DNA of 12,376 nucleotides from Gilichinskyi gelida (lineage in GTDB: Bacteria; Acidobacteriota; Thermoanaerobaculia; Gp7-AA8): assembly GCA_038040385.1 (NCBI GenBank), contig JBBPII010000029.1, forward strand, positions 1 through 12,376, in the 5' to 3' direction. Shown piece after piece: positions 6,441 through 12,376 of this stretch. The notes beneath the pieces are model-generated. The model did not search any database and was not told the origin of the DNA. It worked only from the letters and a program-made list of their open reading frames with translations. Position numbers and translations under genes: made by a program. Each line of letters opens with the position of its first letter. The stretch's first letter is position 1.

Positions 6441-7691
6441 TCACGGCGCCAGCGTGACCAGCGGCGAGTGCGGGATGCGCGCGGTCAGCACGGCAGGGGC
6501 CTGCTGCACCGTCGCCACCCGGCCGCCGGCGTACGCCGGATCGGGGTTGAAGATCCGCGACGGCGTGGCCACGATCGTCGCCTCCAGCTCCTGCGGCGTC
6601 AGCTCGGGATTCTCGGCCAGCAGGCGCGCGGCGATGCCGGAGATGATCGGCGCGCCGAACGACGTGCCGGAGCGGAAGTTCGGACGCGTGCCGCGATAGT
6701 GATCGTTCGCCGTGATCGACGCGCTGAAGACGGCGTGCGACGGCGCCAGGATCTCCACCCCGCCGCGGCAGGCGCCGGCCCACCAGGCGTTCTCCGGCGT
6801 CATGCCGCCGACGGTGATCACGCCTTCGGTGCTGCGGCCGAGGGTGGCGGGGAAGCGATCGACGACGCCGGCGCGGCCGCAGCCGTTGTCGAGATTGTTG
6901 CCGGCCACGACGAAGAAGAAGCGCTTGCCGTTCGGATCGGGGCGGCCCAGGGCGTCGACGCCGTTGATCATGTCGCGCATCTTCTGCTCGACCGCGGCGA
7001 ACGTCACCGGGCGCGGATCGGGATTGCCGATCAGCCGCTCCAGCACCCAGCCGCTGATGTTGACGACCGCGGTGCTGAAGTGCGGCGTCGCGGGATCCCA
7101 CGCGTTGCGGACGATGGCGCTCAACCCGTCGAGGTAGCTGCGCGTCGTGGCCAGCGCCGACTCGTTCATCACCCGGATGCTGACGATGGAGGCGTCGGAG
7201 GCGACGCCGATGTTCGATCCCGCGGCGAGCGAGGCCACGCTGGTGCCGTGCGACGAGCCGATCAACTCGCTCATGTCGTCGTAGCACGGTCGCAGCGCCT
7301 TGTTCGCGCTGCGGCATGCCGAGGAGCCGATCGGGACGGCCTGCGTGACGTCGAAGCCGGCGATGACGCGGGTCGTGCCGTCGCCGCGCGCGAACTCGGC
7401 GTGGGAGGCGAGGACGCCGGTGTCCATGACGTACACCACCGTGCCGCCGCCGGCATGGCGGCGGTGGTACTGTCCGTCGAGGATGCCGTCGATCTGGTCG
7501 ATGCGGTCGAGGTGCCAGAGCAGGTCGGGCGACGCGGGATCGCCGCAGCGGTCTAGGCGCGACGCGGTGTGCGTCGAGTCGAGGGCCACTTCGACTTCGC
7601 GGCAGTGGGTGGAGACGGTGTCCTGCGCGCGCGCAACGTGGCAAAGCGCCAGCGCGAATAGTCCGACAGCGAGCGTACGCAGCGGGATCAC
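6441..7691 (-). CDS. Secreted subtilisin-like serine peptidase (S8), upstream copy
   Basis: The protein has 416 residues with a clear signal peptide (MIPLRTLAVGLFALALCHVA, cleavage likely after ARA at about 22). The S8 triad is Asp90 (VVYVMDTGVLASHAEF), His148 (SSHGTSVASLAAG) and Ser344 (SGTSFGAPIISGIAARLL), with oxyanion Asn265 (VVAGNNLDNG). All catalytic residues are present, so it should be an active extracytoplasmic endopeptidase. There is no obvious separate inhibitor-type propeptide; the short stretch 23-80 containing LLWHLDRIDQIDGILDG precedes the catalytic core and is shared with the downstream copy. After Ser344 about 70 residues follow, the last 45 having no counterpart in the other copy. 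The start is GTG 7691, set by the signal peptide. It lies 36 bases from the divergent STT3-like gene and probably heads the minus-strand transcript. No Shine-Dalgarno is visible. Confidence 0.92.
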   Translation of the reverse strand: MIPLRTLAVGLFALALCHVARAQDTVSTHCREVEVALDSTHTASRLDRCGDPASPDLLWHLDRIDQIDGILDGQYHRRHAGGGTVVYVMDTGVLASHAEFARGDGTTRVIAGFDVTQAVPIGSSACRSANKALRPCYDDMSELIGSSHGTSVASLAAGSNIGVASDASIVSIRVMNESALATTRSYLDGLSAIVRNAWDPATPHFSTAVVNISGWVLERLIGNPDPRPVTFAAVEQKMRDMINGVDALGRPDPNGKRFFFVVAGNNLDNGCGRAGVVDRFPATLGRSTEGVITVGGMTPENAWWAGACRGGVEILAPSHAVFSASITANDHYRGTRPNFRSGTSFGAPIISGIAARLLAENPELTPQELEATIVATPSRIFNPDPAYAGGRVATVQQAPAVLTARIPHSPLVTLAP

Positions 7692-7727
7692 CGGTTTTTT
7701 AGAGCGTCTTGGACGACGACCTCAAGA

Positions 7728-9245
7728 ATGGATCAACTGACAGCGATCTGCAAGAGAAAATTCTTAGTGCACTCAGCACTTCTCGCCGCCTGCGCCTTCC
7801 TCATCGCTCTCGCGCTGCGCCTGTTAAACGCCCCCTACGCCTTCGAGTCCGGAAAGCCGGTGATCTCCCCCGTCGACGAGCTCTATCACTGGAAGCGCAT
7901 CTCCTTCTCGGCGAAGCACTTCCCGCAGGTCCTGGAATTCGACCGCGACCGCGGCGACGGCGGCGCGTTCTGTCCCTGGCCGCCGCTCTACGACCTCGCT
8001 GCGGGCGGCGCGGCGCGGCTCCTCGGCGCGCACGACGACGACGGCGTGCTGGCGCGCGCGGTCTGGTTCCCGCCGGTGGTCTTCGCCGCCTTCGTGGCCG
8101 CGGCGGTGTGGGTGGTCGGGCGGGCGTGGGGGGCGTTCACCGCGATCGTCGCCGGCGCGGCGCTGGCGTCGTCGCCGTTCCTGGTGACGGCGTCGTGGAT
8201 CGGGGCGATCGACCATCACTTTCTCGAGCCGGCGCTGACCTTCGCCATCCTCGGCGCATGCCTCGCCGATCGCCGCGGGATCGTTCTAGGCGCCGCGCTC
8301 ACCGCGGCGATGTTCGTGCAGACGGCGCTGATCATCGCGGCGGCGCTGGCGTTCGCCGTTCTCTTCTTCCGGCGCGACGGCCGCGCGGGCGCCGTCGGCT
8401 TCGGAATCGCCGCCATCGCCATCGCGCTCTATCGCCTCACGCGCGCGGATGGTTACCCCAACTCCGAATGGTTCCTTGGGTGGACGCACGCCGCGTTGTT
8501 CACGGGGGCCGCGGTGGCCGACGGGCTGAAGCCCGTCCTACATCGGGCCTGGGCTCTCGTCTTGGGCGGCTTGGTCGTGCTTCCGGTCCTTCCACACTTG
8601 CTCCAGGGCGCGCACTTCCTCGGCGGCGATCCGTGGCTGCGCACCATCGTCGAGTTCCAGCCGCTGTGGCGCGCGCGCGGCGAGGACCTCCTCTCGATCG
8701 CGGTCGGCCTCGGCGCGGGAGCGATCTTCGTCTGGCCGCTCGCGTTGCGCCGCAACCCGATCGCGCTCTTCGCCATCGCCTACCTCCTTCTCACCATCAC
8801 CAGCCGCCGCTTCTGGATCGTGGCCATCCCGCTGCTGGCGCTGGCGGGCGCCGTGTACGCCGGAAAGCGCCTGCTGCCGGCGCTGCTGGTCGCCGTCGTG
8901 CCGCCGCTGCAACTCGCCGGGTGGCTGATGACGCCCCAGCCTCGGCCACAGGTGGAAATCGCAATGCGACTCCGCGCCCTGCCGCCCGGCCGCGTGCTCG
9001 CGCCGTGGTCGATGGGACACGCCATCGACGTTCTCGGCCGGCACGCCGTGATCATCGACAACTTCGGATCGATGCCCGACCCCGCGCTCTTCGAGGCCGC
9101 GAACGCCGCGCTGGCGGGGAAGGATCTGGAAAAGTTCTGCCGCGAGCACAACGTGCGCTACGTCATCGACCCGACATCCACGCTTCGATCTCTCCCACCG
9201 CCCGCGGCGCGCCGATCGACAGAATCCGCGGCGCCCCATCGGTGA
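7728..9245 (+). CDS. STT3/AglB/PglB-like oligosaccharyltransferase homologue (GT-C membrane protein)
   Basis: The protein has 505 residues and is polytopic, with many hydrophobic segments (about 15-33, 110-150, 170-235, 275-290, 320-400). STT3 enzymes move a lipid-linked glycan to protein asparagine on the outer face of the membrane. STT3-type signatures: SPVDELYHWKRI at 47-58 near the start (first acidic/His motif), WIGAIDHHFLEP at 157-168 (family DHHxxE motif), and APWSMGHAIDVLGRHAVIID at 425-444, the counterpart of the WWDYG/WDxGHW acceptor-binding region, followed by NFG. The soluble C-terminal domain is very short, so this is a minimal version; it could also be a related GT-C enzyme with another acceptor. 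A hairpin repeat lies in frame at 8520-8537 (residues about 265-270). The last 27 residues overlap the aminopeptidase gene on the other strand and look low-complexity. The ATG start has no Shine-Dalgarno. Confidence 0.75.
   Translation: MDQLTAICKRKFLVHSALLAACAFLIALALRLLNAPYAFESGKPVISPVDELYHWKRISFSAKHFPQVLEFDRDRGDGGAFCPWPPLYDLAAGGAARLLGAHDDDGVLARAVWFPPVVFAAFVAAAVWVVGRAWGAFTAIVAGAALASSPFLVTASWIGAIDHHFLEPALTFAILGACLADRRGIVLGAALTAAMFVQTALIIAAALAFAVLFFRRDGRAGAVGFGIAAIAIALYRLTRADGYPNSEWFLGWTHAALFTGAAVADGLKPVLHRAWALVLGGLVVLPVLPHLLQGAHFLGGDPWLRTIVEFQPLWRARGEDLLSIAVGLGAGAIFVWPLALRRNPIALFAIAYLLLTITSRRFWIVAIPLLALAGAVYAGKRLLPALLVAVVPPLQLAGWLMTPQPRPQVEIAMRLRALPPGRVLAPWSMGHAIDVLGRHAVIIDNFGSMPDPALFEAANAALAGKDLEKFCREHNVRYVIDPTSTLRSLPPPAARRSTESAAPHR
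8520..8537. repeat. GACGGGCTGAAGCCCGTC hairpin repeat inside the STT3-like gene
   Basis: Eight-base perfect inverted arms flank a two-base centre (GACGGGCT-GA-AGCCCGTC), followed by CTACA. I recall this GGGCTGAAGCCCGTCCTACA motif as a dispersed intergenic repeat in several GC-rich bacterial groups. Here it is read in frame as DGLKPVL in a loop of the STT3-like protein. Confidence 0.6.
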
Positions 9246-10614
9246 TCATCACGTCGTCCTCGATGCGGACGCCGATGCCGTTGTAGCGGTCGAGCGCGGC
9301 GCGGATCTTCTCCTGCTCCTCCTTCGACAGCTTCGTGAACGCCGGCATGGCCAGCACGTCGTCGCGGCGGACGTAGATGCCCGGCTCGATGGCGAAGACC
9401 ATCCCCGGCTCGGCGCGGCGGTCGCGGTCCCAGACGTCGTGCACGTCGAGGCCGACGTGGTGGCCGATGGTGTGGCGGAAGTACATGAAGACCTGGCGCG
9501 GATCGTCCTTCGTGGTCAGCCCGAGCTTCAGCAGCTCGCGGCCGAGGACGGCGATCGCCGCGTTGTCGCCGTCGCCGAGGCGCGCGCCGGGTTTCATCGC
9601 CGCGATGGCCGCGGTCTGCGCGGCGAAGACCGCCTCGTAGATCGCGCGCTGGTCGGGCGAGAACTTGCCGCTCGCCGGGTAGGTGCGCGTGACGTCGGCG
9701 GAGTAGCCGTCGATCTCCGCGCCGAGGTCGGTGAGCACGAGGTCGGCGCGAGTGACGGGCGCGTCGTTCGCCTCGTAGTGCAGCGTCGTGGCGTTCTTTC
9801 CGGCGGCCACGATCGACGGGAAGCCCCAGTGCGGCGCGCCGAGGTCGCGGAAGGTGAAGTCGACCACGGCGTCGATCTGATTCTCGCTGGTCGCGGTGAG
9901 GGCGCGCTTCATCGCCGCCTTCTGCGCGGCGACGGTGATCTCCACCGCGCGCTGGATGGAGGCGATCTCCGCGGCGCTCTTCACCTCGCGCATGGCGCGA
10001 ACGCGCGGGTGCGCATCGCGAAAGACGACCTCGGGGTAACGCTTGCGGAGATCGTCCGCGAACTGCAGCTCGTCGCCCTGCGCGTTGCGCATGGCCAGCG
10101 ACAGCCACACCTCGGCGCGCCCGTCGCGCACGGCGTCGTAGAACGCCGGCATGGCGCGGCCGGGCACGCGCTCGACGGCGTCGGGCACCGGCCAGGCGCC
10201 CCCGGAGAGCGCGGTGCTCACGAACTGCCGGAAGCGCCCCGCGCCTAGGACCGTCTTCACGCCGCTGATCTTCGTGATGTCCTCGTTCGACAGGACGCGG
10301 CCCGTATATAGCTCCTGCTGCGGATTGCGCTCGCGGGCGAAGATCACTTCGCTGAAGCCCGACTCGCCCGGCAGCATGACCAGCGTGGTGTCGGTCTGCG
10401 CGATGCCGGTGAGGTAGAGCAGATCGTCCGACTGGCGGAACGGATACTCGACGTCGCCGTTGCGCGCGGCCGGCTTCGCGGAGAAGACGACCAGCATGCC
10501 GTTGACGCCGATTTCTTTGGCCAGCCACGCGCGGCGCGCGGCGAATTCGGCGGCGTCGATGGCGAAGGCGGAGGTGGCGGCGAGCGAGAGGAGGAGGATC
10601 ACGGCGCGCTTCAT
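9163..10614 (-). CDS. pepP: Exported Xaa-Pro aminopeptidase (M24B)
   Basis: The protein has 483 residues and removes an N-terminal residue preceding proline. The signal peptide MKRAVILLLSLAATSAFA should send it to the periplasm, unlike cytoplasmic E. coli PepP. The N-terminal aminopeptidase-P domain spans about 20-190 (VFSAKPAARNGDVEYPFRQ, DDLLYLTG). The pita-bread M24 domain carries all five metal ligands: Asp296 and Asp307 (LTDLGAEIDGYSADVTRTYP), His385 (TIGHHVGLDVHD), Glu410 (FAIEPGIYV) and Glu452 (VRIEDDVMIT), so it should bind two metal ions and be active. ATG 10614 is chosen because the signal peptide begins there; the frame stays open further upstream only as antisense to acpH. It may process peptides released by the secreted subtilases. 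Its 3' end overlaps the STT3-like gene by 83 bases. No Shine-Dalgarno; a -10-like TACGAT ends six bases before ATG. Confidence 0.93.
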   Translation of the reverse strand: MKRAVILLLSLAATSAFAIDAAEFAARRAWLAKEIGVNGMLVVFSAKPAARNGDVEYPFRQSDDLLYLTGIAQTDTTLVMLPGESGFSEVIFARERNPQQELYTGRVLSNEDITKISGVKTVLGAGRFRQFVSTALSGGAWPVPDAVERVPGRAMPAFYDAVRDGRAEVWLSLAMRNAQGDELQFADDLRKRYPEVVFRDAHPRVRAMREVKSAAEIASIQRAVEITVAAQKAAMKRALTATSENQIDAVVDFTFRDLGAPHWGFPSIVAAGKNATTLHYEANDAPVTRADLVLTDLGAEIDGYSADVTRTYPASGKFSPDQRAIYEAVFAAQTAAIAAMKPGARLGDGDNAAIAVLGRELLKLGLTTKDDPRQVFMYFRHTIGHHVGLDVHDVWDRDRRAEPGMVFAIEPGIYVRRDDVLAMPAFTKLSKEEQEKIRAALDRYNGIGVRIEDDVMITDGAPRILSIGAPRAVGEIEAWMSGR

Positions 10615-10635
10615 GAGCGCGTATCGTATTCCGCC
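10615..10635. promoter_or_regulatory. 21-base divergent start region with mirrored -10-like hexamers
   Basis: The two start codons are only 21 bases apart. The plus strand carries TATCGT (10622-10627) eight bases before the acpH GTG. The minus strand carries TACGAT ending six bases before the pepP ATG. Both fit TANNNT and are read from the same near-palindrome TATCGTA. Such spacing would put transcription starts at or next to the start codons, as in leaderless genes. Any -35 elements would lie inside the opposing genes. Confidence 0.4.
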
Positions 10636-11196
10636 GTGAACTATCTGGCGCACCTCTTCCTGGCCGAGGAGACGGCGGAGTCGCTGATCGGCAACCTGGC
10701 GGGGGATTTCGTGAAGGGAGCGCTCGGCGACCGCTTCCCGCCGGCGATCGCCGCGGGTATCCGCCATCACCGCCACGTCGACGCATTCACCGACGCCCAT
10801 CCGGAGGTCGCCGCGTTCCGCCGGGTGCTCGTCCCCGATCACGGGCACTACGCCCGCGTCATCAGCGACATGTTCTTCGATCACTTCCTGGCCGCCGACT
10901 TCGAGCGGCATGCCGGCGAGCCGCTCGACGCGTTCCTCGCGCGCGTCTACGGCCTCATCGACCCGCACGTCGACGAATTGCCCGGCCGATTGGCGTTCGT
11001 CTACCCGCGCATGCGCGACGGCGGTTGGCTGGAGTCGTACGCGACGATCGAGGGCATCCACCTGGCGCTGACGAACCTCTCGCACCGCCTGTCGCGGCGC
11101 CCGCACCTGGAGGCGGCGACGCACTATCTGACCGACTCGCGCGCGGAGCTGGAGCGGCGGTTCCACGCGTTTTTTCCGGATGTCGTGGCGCTATGA
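10636..11196 (+). CDS. acpH: Acyl carrier protein phosphodiesterase (ACP hydrolase)
   Basis: The protein has 186 residues and matches the AcpH/DUF479 family, which removes the 4'-phosphopantetheine arm from holo-ACP and so helps cofactor turnover in fatty-acid metabolism. Family motifs in order: MNYLAHLFLA at the start, GNLAGDFVKG (16-28 region, with the metal-binding Asp), FPPAIAAGIRHHRHVDAFTD, SDMFFDHFLA and a terminal RRPHLEAATHYL...FFPDV. E. coli AcpH has a similar length and the same motif order. It is probably a cytoplasmic metal-dependent HD-like hydrolase. The start is GTG 10636, fixed by the MNYLAHL motif. The thioesterase gene follows nine bases after the stop, so the two are likely cotranscribed. 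Confidence 0.9.
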   Translation: MNYLAHLFLAEETAESLIGNLAGDFVKGALGDRFPPAIAAGIRHHRHVDAFTDAHPEVAAFRRVLVPDHGHYARVISDMFFDHFLAADFERHAGEPLDAFLARVYGLIDPHVDELPGRLAFVYPRMRDGGWLESYATIEGIHLALTNLSHRLSRRPHLEAATHYLTDSRAELERRFHAFFPDVVAL

Positions 11197-11205
11197 TCGC
11201 GCGCC

Positions 11206-11664
11206 ATGAAGAGCGTGCAGGAGACCTACGCCCCGCAGAACCGCTGCTTCGGCTGCGGCCCGGCCAATGACAAAGGGCTGCGCATCCGCAGCTTCGAGGA
11301 AGGCGACGAGCTGGTTTGCACGTGGACTCCCGAGCCGCACCATCAGGCGTTCGACAACGTGCTGAACGGCGGCATCTGCGGCGCGCTGCTCGACTGCCAC
11401 AGCAACTGGGCCGCTACCGTGCACCTGATGCGCACGTCCGCCTCCCCCACCCCGCCCTGCACGGTGACCGCCGACTTTCACGTCGTGCTCAAACGCCCCA
11501 CGCCGATGAACACGCCGCTGCACATCCGCGCGCGCGTCGTGGAGTCGGCGGAGGACCGGGCGGTGGTCGAAGCGACGCTCGAAGCGAACGGCAAGGTGAC
11601 GTGCACGTGCCGGGGGACGTTCGTGGCGGTCAAAGAGGGCCATCCGGCGTATCACCGGTGGTGA
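11206..11664 (+). CDS. PaaI-like hotdog-fold acyl-CoA thioesterase
   Basis: The protein has 152 residues of single-domain hotdog type. N-terminal CFGCGPANDKGLRI (14-27) is typical of a PaaI/THEM4-like subgroup. HQAFDNVLNGGICGALLDCH (46-65) forms the central helix with the likely catalytic Asp63. ADFHVVLKRPTPMNTPLHI (89-107) and the closing VTCTCRGTFVAV strands are standard for the fold. The predicted reaction is hydrolysis of an acyl-CoA or acyl-ACP thioester, as a cytoplasmic oligomer; the acyl group cannot be predicted. Pairing with acpH suggests acyl-carrier or CoA housekeeping. The start ATG 11206 lies nine bases after acpH. The family call is secure, the substrate is unknown. Confidence 0.88.
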   Translation: MKSVQETYAPQNRCFGCGPANDKGLRIRSFEEGDELVCTWTPEPHHQAFDNVLNGGICGALLDCHSNWAATVHLMRTSASPTPPCTVTADFHVVLKRPTPMNTPLHIRARVVESAEDRAVVEATLEANGKVTCTCRGTFVAVKEGHPAYHRW

Positions 11665-11673
11665 GGTCAACGG

Positions 11674-11682
11674 AAAGGAGGG
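11674..11682 (+). promoter_or_regulatory. Strong Shine-Dalgarno AAAGGAGGG
   Basis: The core GGAGG (11677-11681) is six bases before TTG 11688, an ideal distance. It decides the TTG start over the in-frame GTG at 11661 that overlaps the thioesterase stop. It is the only textbook ribosome binding site in the window. Confidence 0.75.
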
Positions 11683-11687
11683 TTGTC

Positions 11688-12335
11688 TTGCCACAAACCA
11701 ACTCGACGTGGGATTGGCTGGCAGGAACGTACTGGTACGTCCCGGCGGAAAACCTTCTCGCCTACCTCTCGCGCCCCTCGTCGCAGCAGGTCGACCCGAT
11801 CGACGATCAGACGGTTTTCTACATCTCTGACTGTCGCAACGGCTACTTTTGGTGTCAGACCGCCGTTCAGCTGGGCGACCAGGAGCGAACCTGCTACTTC
11901 CTGTTCGGCTCCGTGAGTCCGCTCGGCAACGTGCTGCTGACGTTCACATCCTCCGCGAATTCGTCGGCGCAAGCCACGGTGACGCACGGTTCCGGCGTGA
12001 TGTGTTTGTTCAACGGCGAAGCTGCCATGCTGAACCAGAGAACGCGTTTGCTCACGCAGCGCGATCATAACGTGCCGCCTTCCGAGCCCGTCTCGTACGT
12101 CCTCCTTGCCCACAACGAGGCCTCGACGATCGAGCAGGAGCTGCGCGCCATCGACGCCGCGGTCATTCGCCGTCTGCCCGGCAGCGAATTGATCGTGGCG
12201 GAGGACGGAAGCAGCGACGGAACGCGCGGCGTGATCGAAGGCCTGCGTGAGGAACTGTGCCTCCGCCTCGTCGTCAGCAACGAGCGAAAAGGTTCTATGA
12301 AAGCGATTGTCAAGGGCGGTTCTCTTCCTTGCTGA
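11688..12335 (+). CDS. Unrecognised N-terminal domain joined to truncated family-2 glycosyltransferase
   Basis: The protein has 215 residues from TTG 11688. Residues 1 to about 120 (WLAGTYWYVPAENLLAYL, DQTVFYISDCRNGYFWC, YFLFGSVSPLGNVLLTF) are rich in aromatic and beta-forming residues and look like a small beta-barrel or lipocalin-like sensor domain; I recall similar YWYVP...DQTV proteins of unknown function. Residues 134-200 are the start of a GT-A family-2 glycosyltransferase: VSYVLLAHNEASTIEQEL, then the nucleotide-binding ELIVAEDGSSDGT. The domain stops at KGSMKAIVKGGSLPC, before the metal-binding DxD expected about 20 residues later, so the enzyme half cannot be catalytic as read. After about 12310 another frame continues AVLFLADCFFVFS, which resembles the missing strand, so a frameshift (real or an assembly error near the sequence end) is possible. 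The first two-thirds is likely real; the fusion and its end are uncertain. Confidence 0.65.
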   Translation: MPQTNSTWDWLAGTYWYVPAENLLAYLSRPSSQQVDPIDDQTVFYISDCRNGYFWCQTAVQLGDQERTCYFLFGSVSPLGNVLLTFTSSANSSAQATVTHGSGVMCLFNGEAAMLNQRTRLLTQRDHNVPPSEPVSYVLLAHNEASTIEQELRAIDAAVIRRLPGSELIVAEDGSSDGTRGVIEGLREELCLRLVVSNERKGSMKAIVKGGSLPC

Positions 12336-12366
12336 TTGCTTTTTCGTCTTTTCCGTTGCAATCAGC
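12332..12366. repeat. Nine-base inverted repeat at the truncated glycosyltransferase end
   Basis: GCTGATTGC (12332-12340) is matched by its exact complement GCAATCAGC (12358-12366) around a T-rich loop of 17 bases. It overlaps the stop codon of the glycosyltransferase fragment. There is no T-run after the second arm, so a standard terminator is not supported. This pyrimidine-rich stretch differs in composition from the rest of the window. Confidence 0.5.
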
Positions 12367-12376
12367 CCCTTCCGTC

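Noticed and set aside
6378..6444. Lipoprotein signal (VLAC) from the GTG 6444 start of the second subtilase
   Set aside because: The sequence is encoded by the hairpin repeats, and a better-shaped signal peptide core lies downstream; the lipobox is probably chance.
5410..7556. Two long plus-strand open frames opposite the subtilases
   Set aside because: They are antisense to complete S8 catalytic domains and have no recognisable domain.
6379..7644. Upstream extension of the second subtilase frame into an 813-residue protein
   Set aside because: The extension is an out-of-frame shadow of the upstream peptidase gene (Arg/Pro-rich), not a real N-terminal domain.
7692..7727. Divergent promoter between the first subtilase and the STT3-like gene
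   Set aside because: The 36 bases contain a short A/T run but no convincing -10/-35 pair or Shine-Dalgarno on either strand.
10615..11166. N-terminal extension of the Xaa-Pro aminopeptidase frame across acpH
   Set aside because: The signal peptide at 10614 marks the start, and the extension is antisense to the conserved acpH gene.

Overview
The window is GC-rich and almost fully coding (nine intact-looking genes and one pseudogene in 12.4 kb, with no gap over 300 bases). Signal peptides, a heptaheme TPR cytochrome, paired secreted subtilases, an STT3-type glycosyltransferase and dispersed GC-rich hairpin repeats suggest a Gram-negative-type soil or sediment bacterium. My best guess is Acidobacteriota or a neighbouring phylum. 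This rests on gene style only and is not proven.

Left half, minus strand, in transcription order from 7691 down to 1: two tandem secreted S8 serine peptidases (7691-6441 and about 6378-5203) separated by a cluster of four hairpins; topoisomerase IV subunit B (parE, 5151-3259); a 75-base inverted-repeat element (3181-3255); a short, solitary contractile-tail-sheath-like protein (3161-2127); a seven-heme TPR cytochrome (2130-226) coupled to the sheath gene by a GTGA overlap; and, directly after the cytochrome stop codon, a decayed integron integrase (225-2). The integrase keeps part of its core-binding domain and its last residues but has lost the catalytic middle.

Right half: an STT3/AglB-like oligosaccharyltransferase homologue (7728-9245, plus) runs tail-to-tail into, and overlaps, an exported M24 Xaa-Pro aminopeptidase (10614-9163, minus). 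Only 21 bases from the aminopeptidase start, a plus-strand group begins: ACP phosphodiesterase (acpH), a hotdog-fold thioesterase, and a protein joining an unrecognised N-terminal domain to a truncated family-2 glycosyltransferase. The last is the only gene here with a textbook ribosome binding site.

There is no single recognised pathway. Themes are export and extracytoplasmic protein handling (two subtilases, Xaa-Pro aminopeptidase, STT3-like enzyme) and acyl/CoA housekeeping (acpH plus thioesterase). The least expected items are the sheath-cytochrome pair, the three distinct hairpin repeat families (one lying in frame inside the STT3-like gene, one forming the N-terminal coding region of a subtilase) and the integron integrase relic.
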